The notes under the pieces: generated by a model | Seen by the model: only the letters and a program-made list of their open reading frames with translations | Database searches by the model: none | What the model was told of the DNA's origin: nothing | Source of the DNA: Bacteroidota bacterium | GTDB lineage: Bacteria; Bacteroidota; Bacteroidia; NS11-12g; UBA955 | Direction: 5' to 3' | Length of the DNA stretch: 64,000 nucleotides | Assembly: GCA_030833525.1 (NCBI GenBank) | Contig: JAURGZ010000001.1 | Span: forward strand, 1-64,000 | Shown: positions 63,007 to 64,000 of the stretch, in pieces | Layout of the letters: each line of letters starts with the position of its first letter | How positions within the stretch are numbered: the stretch's first letter is position 1 | Position numbers and translations under genes: made by a program

Positions 63007-64000
63007 TTAAGCGGTCATCAAAAACTTGAAACGCCCAATGTTCTTGAGTGCGGTTCCAGTGCCCCGAACAACGGCCCTCAAGGGGTCTTCGGCGATGTTT
63101 ACCTTCAACTTGGTTTTCGCTGAAACACGTTTATCCAAGCCGCGCAAAAGCGCTCCACCACCTGTGAGCCATATTCCATTGGTGAGAATGTCGGCGCTCA
63201 ATTCGGGGGGGGATTGCTCCAAGGCGCGAAGAATGGCTTCTTCGACTTTCATGATGCTTTTGTCTAGCGAACGTGCAATCTCGCTGTAACTGACCATGAT
63301 TTGCTTGGGAATACCCGTCATGAGGTCGCGACCGTATACGGCGTAATCATCTGGCGGATTTTCCAATTCCTGCAAAGCAGACCCAATGTGGATTTTGATT
63401 TTTTCAGCTGTGCGCTCTCCAATGAGCAAGTTGTGCTCCCGGCGCATGTATTCCAAAATGTCCAAGTTGAATTCATCTCCTGCCACTCGAATGCTCTCAT
63501 CACAGACGATTCCACCCAAAGCGATAATTGCAATCTCAGTGGTTCCGCCCCCGATATCAATGATCATATTGCCTTGTGGCTGAGTTACATCAATGCCAAT
63601 ACCAACCGCCGCTGCCATGGGTTCGTGAATGAGATACACCTCTTTGGCGCCGCTGCGTTCTGCACTGTCCTTAACCGCTCTTTTTTCCACTTCGGTAATG
63701 CCAGAAGGAATGCAAATGACCATTTTGAGTTGAGGGCTGATCCAATTTTGCTTTTGGTTCATCATTTTGATCATGCCTCGAATCATATGCTCGGCAGCTT
63801 GGAAATCTGCTATGACACCGTCTTTGAGAGGGCGAACCGTGCGAATGCCTTCGTTCTCTTTACCGTACATCTGCATGGCCTCTGAACCAATGGCTATCAC
63901 ATTGCCAGTATTTCGTTCCAGTGCAATGATAGACGGTTCGTCTACCACTACTTTATCCTTGTAAATGATCAAGGTATTGGCAGTGCCCAAATCGATGGCA
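63007..64000 (-). CDS. mreB: Rod shape-determining protein MreB (5' end beyond window)
   Basis: The C-terminal 330 or so residues of an actin-like protein that polymerises under the membrane. The frame is open to the last base; the first visible codons read AIDLGTANT, the phosphate-1 loop, which is near the normal N terminus, so only about ten residues are missing. Further motifs: KMVICIPSGITEVEKRAV, MIIDIGGGTTEIAIIALGG (phosphate 2) and GIWLTGGGALLRGLD (adenosine). First gene of the mreBCD-pbp2-rodA operon. Confidence 0.97.
   Translation of the reverse strand, partial: AIDLGTANTLIIYKDKVVVDEPSIIALERNTGNVIAIGSEAMQMYGKENEGIRTVRPLKDGVIADFQAAEHMIRGMIKMMNQKQNWISPQLKMVICIPSGITEVEKRAVKDSAERSGAKEVYLIHEPMAAAVGIGIDVTQPQGNMIIDIGGGTTEIAIIALGGIVCDESIRVAGDEFNLDILEYMRREHNLLIGERTAEKIKIHIGSALQELENPPDDYAVYGRDLMTGIPKQIMVSYSEIARSLDKSIMKVEEAILRALEQSPPELSADILTNGIWLTGGGALLRGLDKRVSAKTKLKVNIAEDPLRAVVRGTGTALKNIGRFKFLMTA

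Overview
The window is chromosomal DNA from a member of the Bacteroidota (Flavobacteriia/Cytophagia-like, roughly 50% GC, strong TTG-leucine usage). The evidence is two type IX secretion (T9SS) cargo proteins, a complete alternative complex III operon (actABCDEF), Bacteroidota-type promoters with the -7 box TAnnTTTG, and housekeeping genes of Bacteroidota type. I see no phage, insertion sequence, CRISPR array or plasmid functions; most of it is core genome.

Layout. 1-2781: 3' part of a giant T9SS type B / PKD surface protein, then a bidirectional terminator and a short tandem repeat. 2994-6459: heptose kinase, aminotransferase, and a divergent glycosyltransferase. 6498-10147: secreted BNR/sortilin-like protein and a DUF2200 protein. 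10231-12678 (minus): membrane pyrophosphatase with an unusual cysteine-rich tail. 12776-14812 (minus): T9SS type A cargo resembling a C25 (gingipain-like) caspase-fold protein. 14928-21029: nuoI-J-K-L-M-N, the ferredoxin-like and membrane half of complex I. 21026-25205: small outer-membrane protein (minus), serC-serA-DUF1015 operon, ArsR regulator (minus). 25258-27233 (minus): LpxL-like acyltransferase and M42 peptidase. 27252-27762: non-coding, with tRNA-Val(UAC) and several structured inverted repeats. 27763-31538: cystathionine beta-synthase, BtuF-like protein, methionine aminopeptidase, metallo-hydrolase. 31552-34338 (minus): large GT39-like membrane protein with TPRs. 34408-41951: oxidoreductase, ribosomal protein S1 (rpsA), NicO-like transporter, queuosine-precursor transporter, TPR protein, lytic transglycosylase, GT2. 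42180-50656: act operon. 50743-53364: valS. 53416-58504 (minus): vanadium-haloperoxidase-like lipoprotein, a 49-residue basic protein, and an FG-GAP/ASPIC lipoprotein. 58528-64000 (minus): rodA-pbp2-mreD-mreC-mreB, the cell-elongation operon, with mreB cut by the window edge.

How it works together. Two respiratory modules are present: complex I membrane arm (NADH to quinone) and alternative complex III (quinol to cytochrome c/oxidase); the ion-pumping pyrophosphatase adds a third energy-coupling device. The mre/rod cluster builds the lateral wall. rfaE1, the LpxL-like acyltransferase and several glycosyltransferases supply the outer envelope. No clear new multi-gene system is visible. The points most worth following are a recurrent architecture in which a perfect TAnnTTTG box lies 3-7 nt from the start codon (predicted leaderless mRNAs), the Cys-rich tail of the pyrophosphatase, rpsA with a strong Shine-Dalgarno sequence, TTG start and helix-hairpin-helix tail, a structured non-coding region beside tRNA-Val, and an independently transcribed 49-aa gene.
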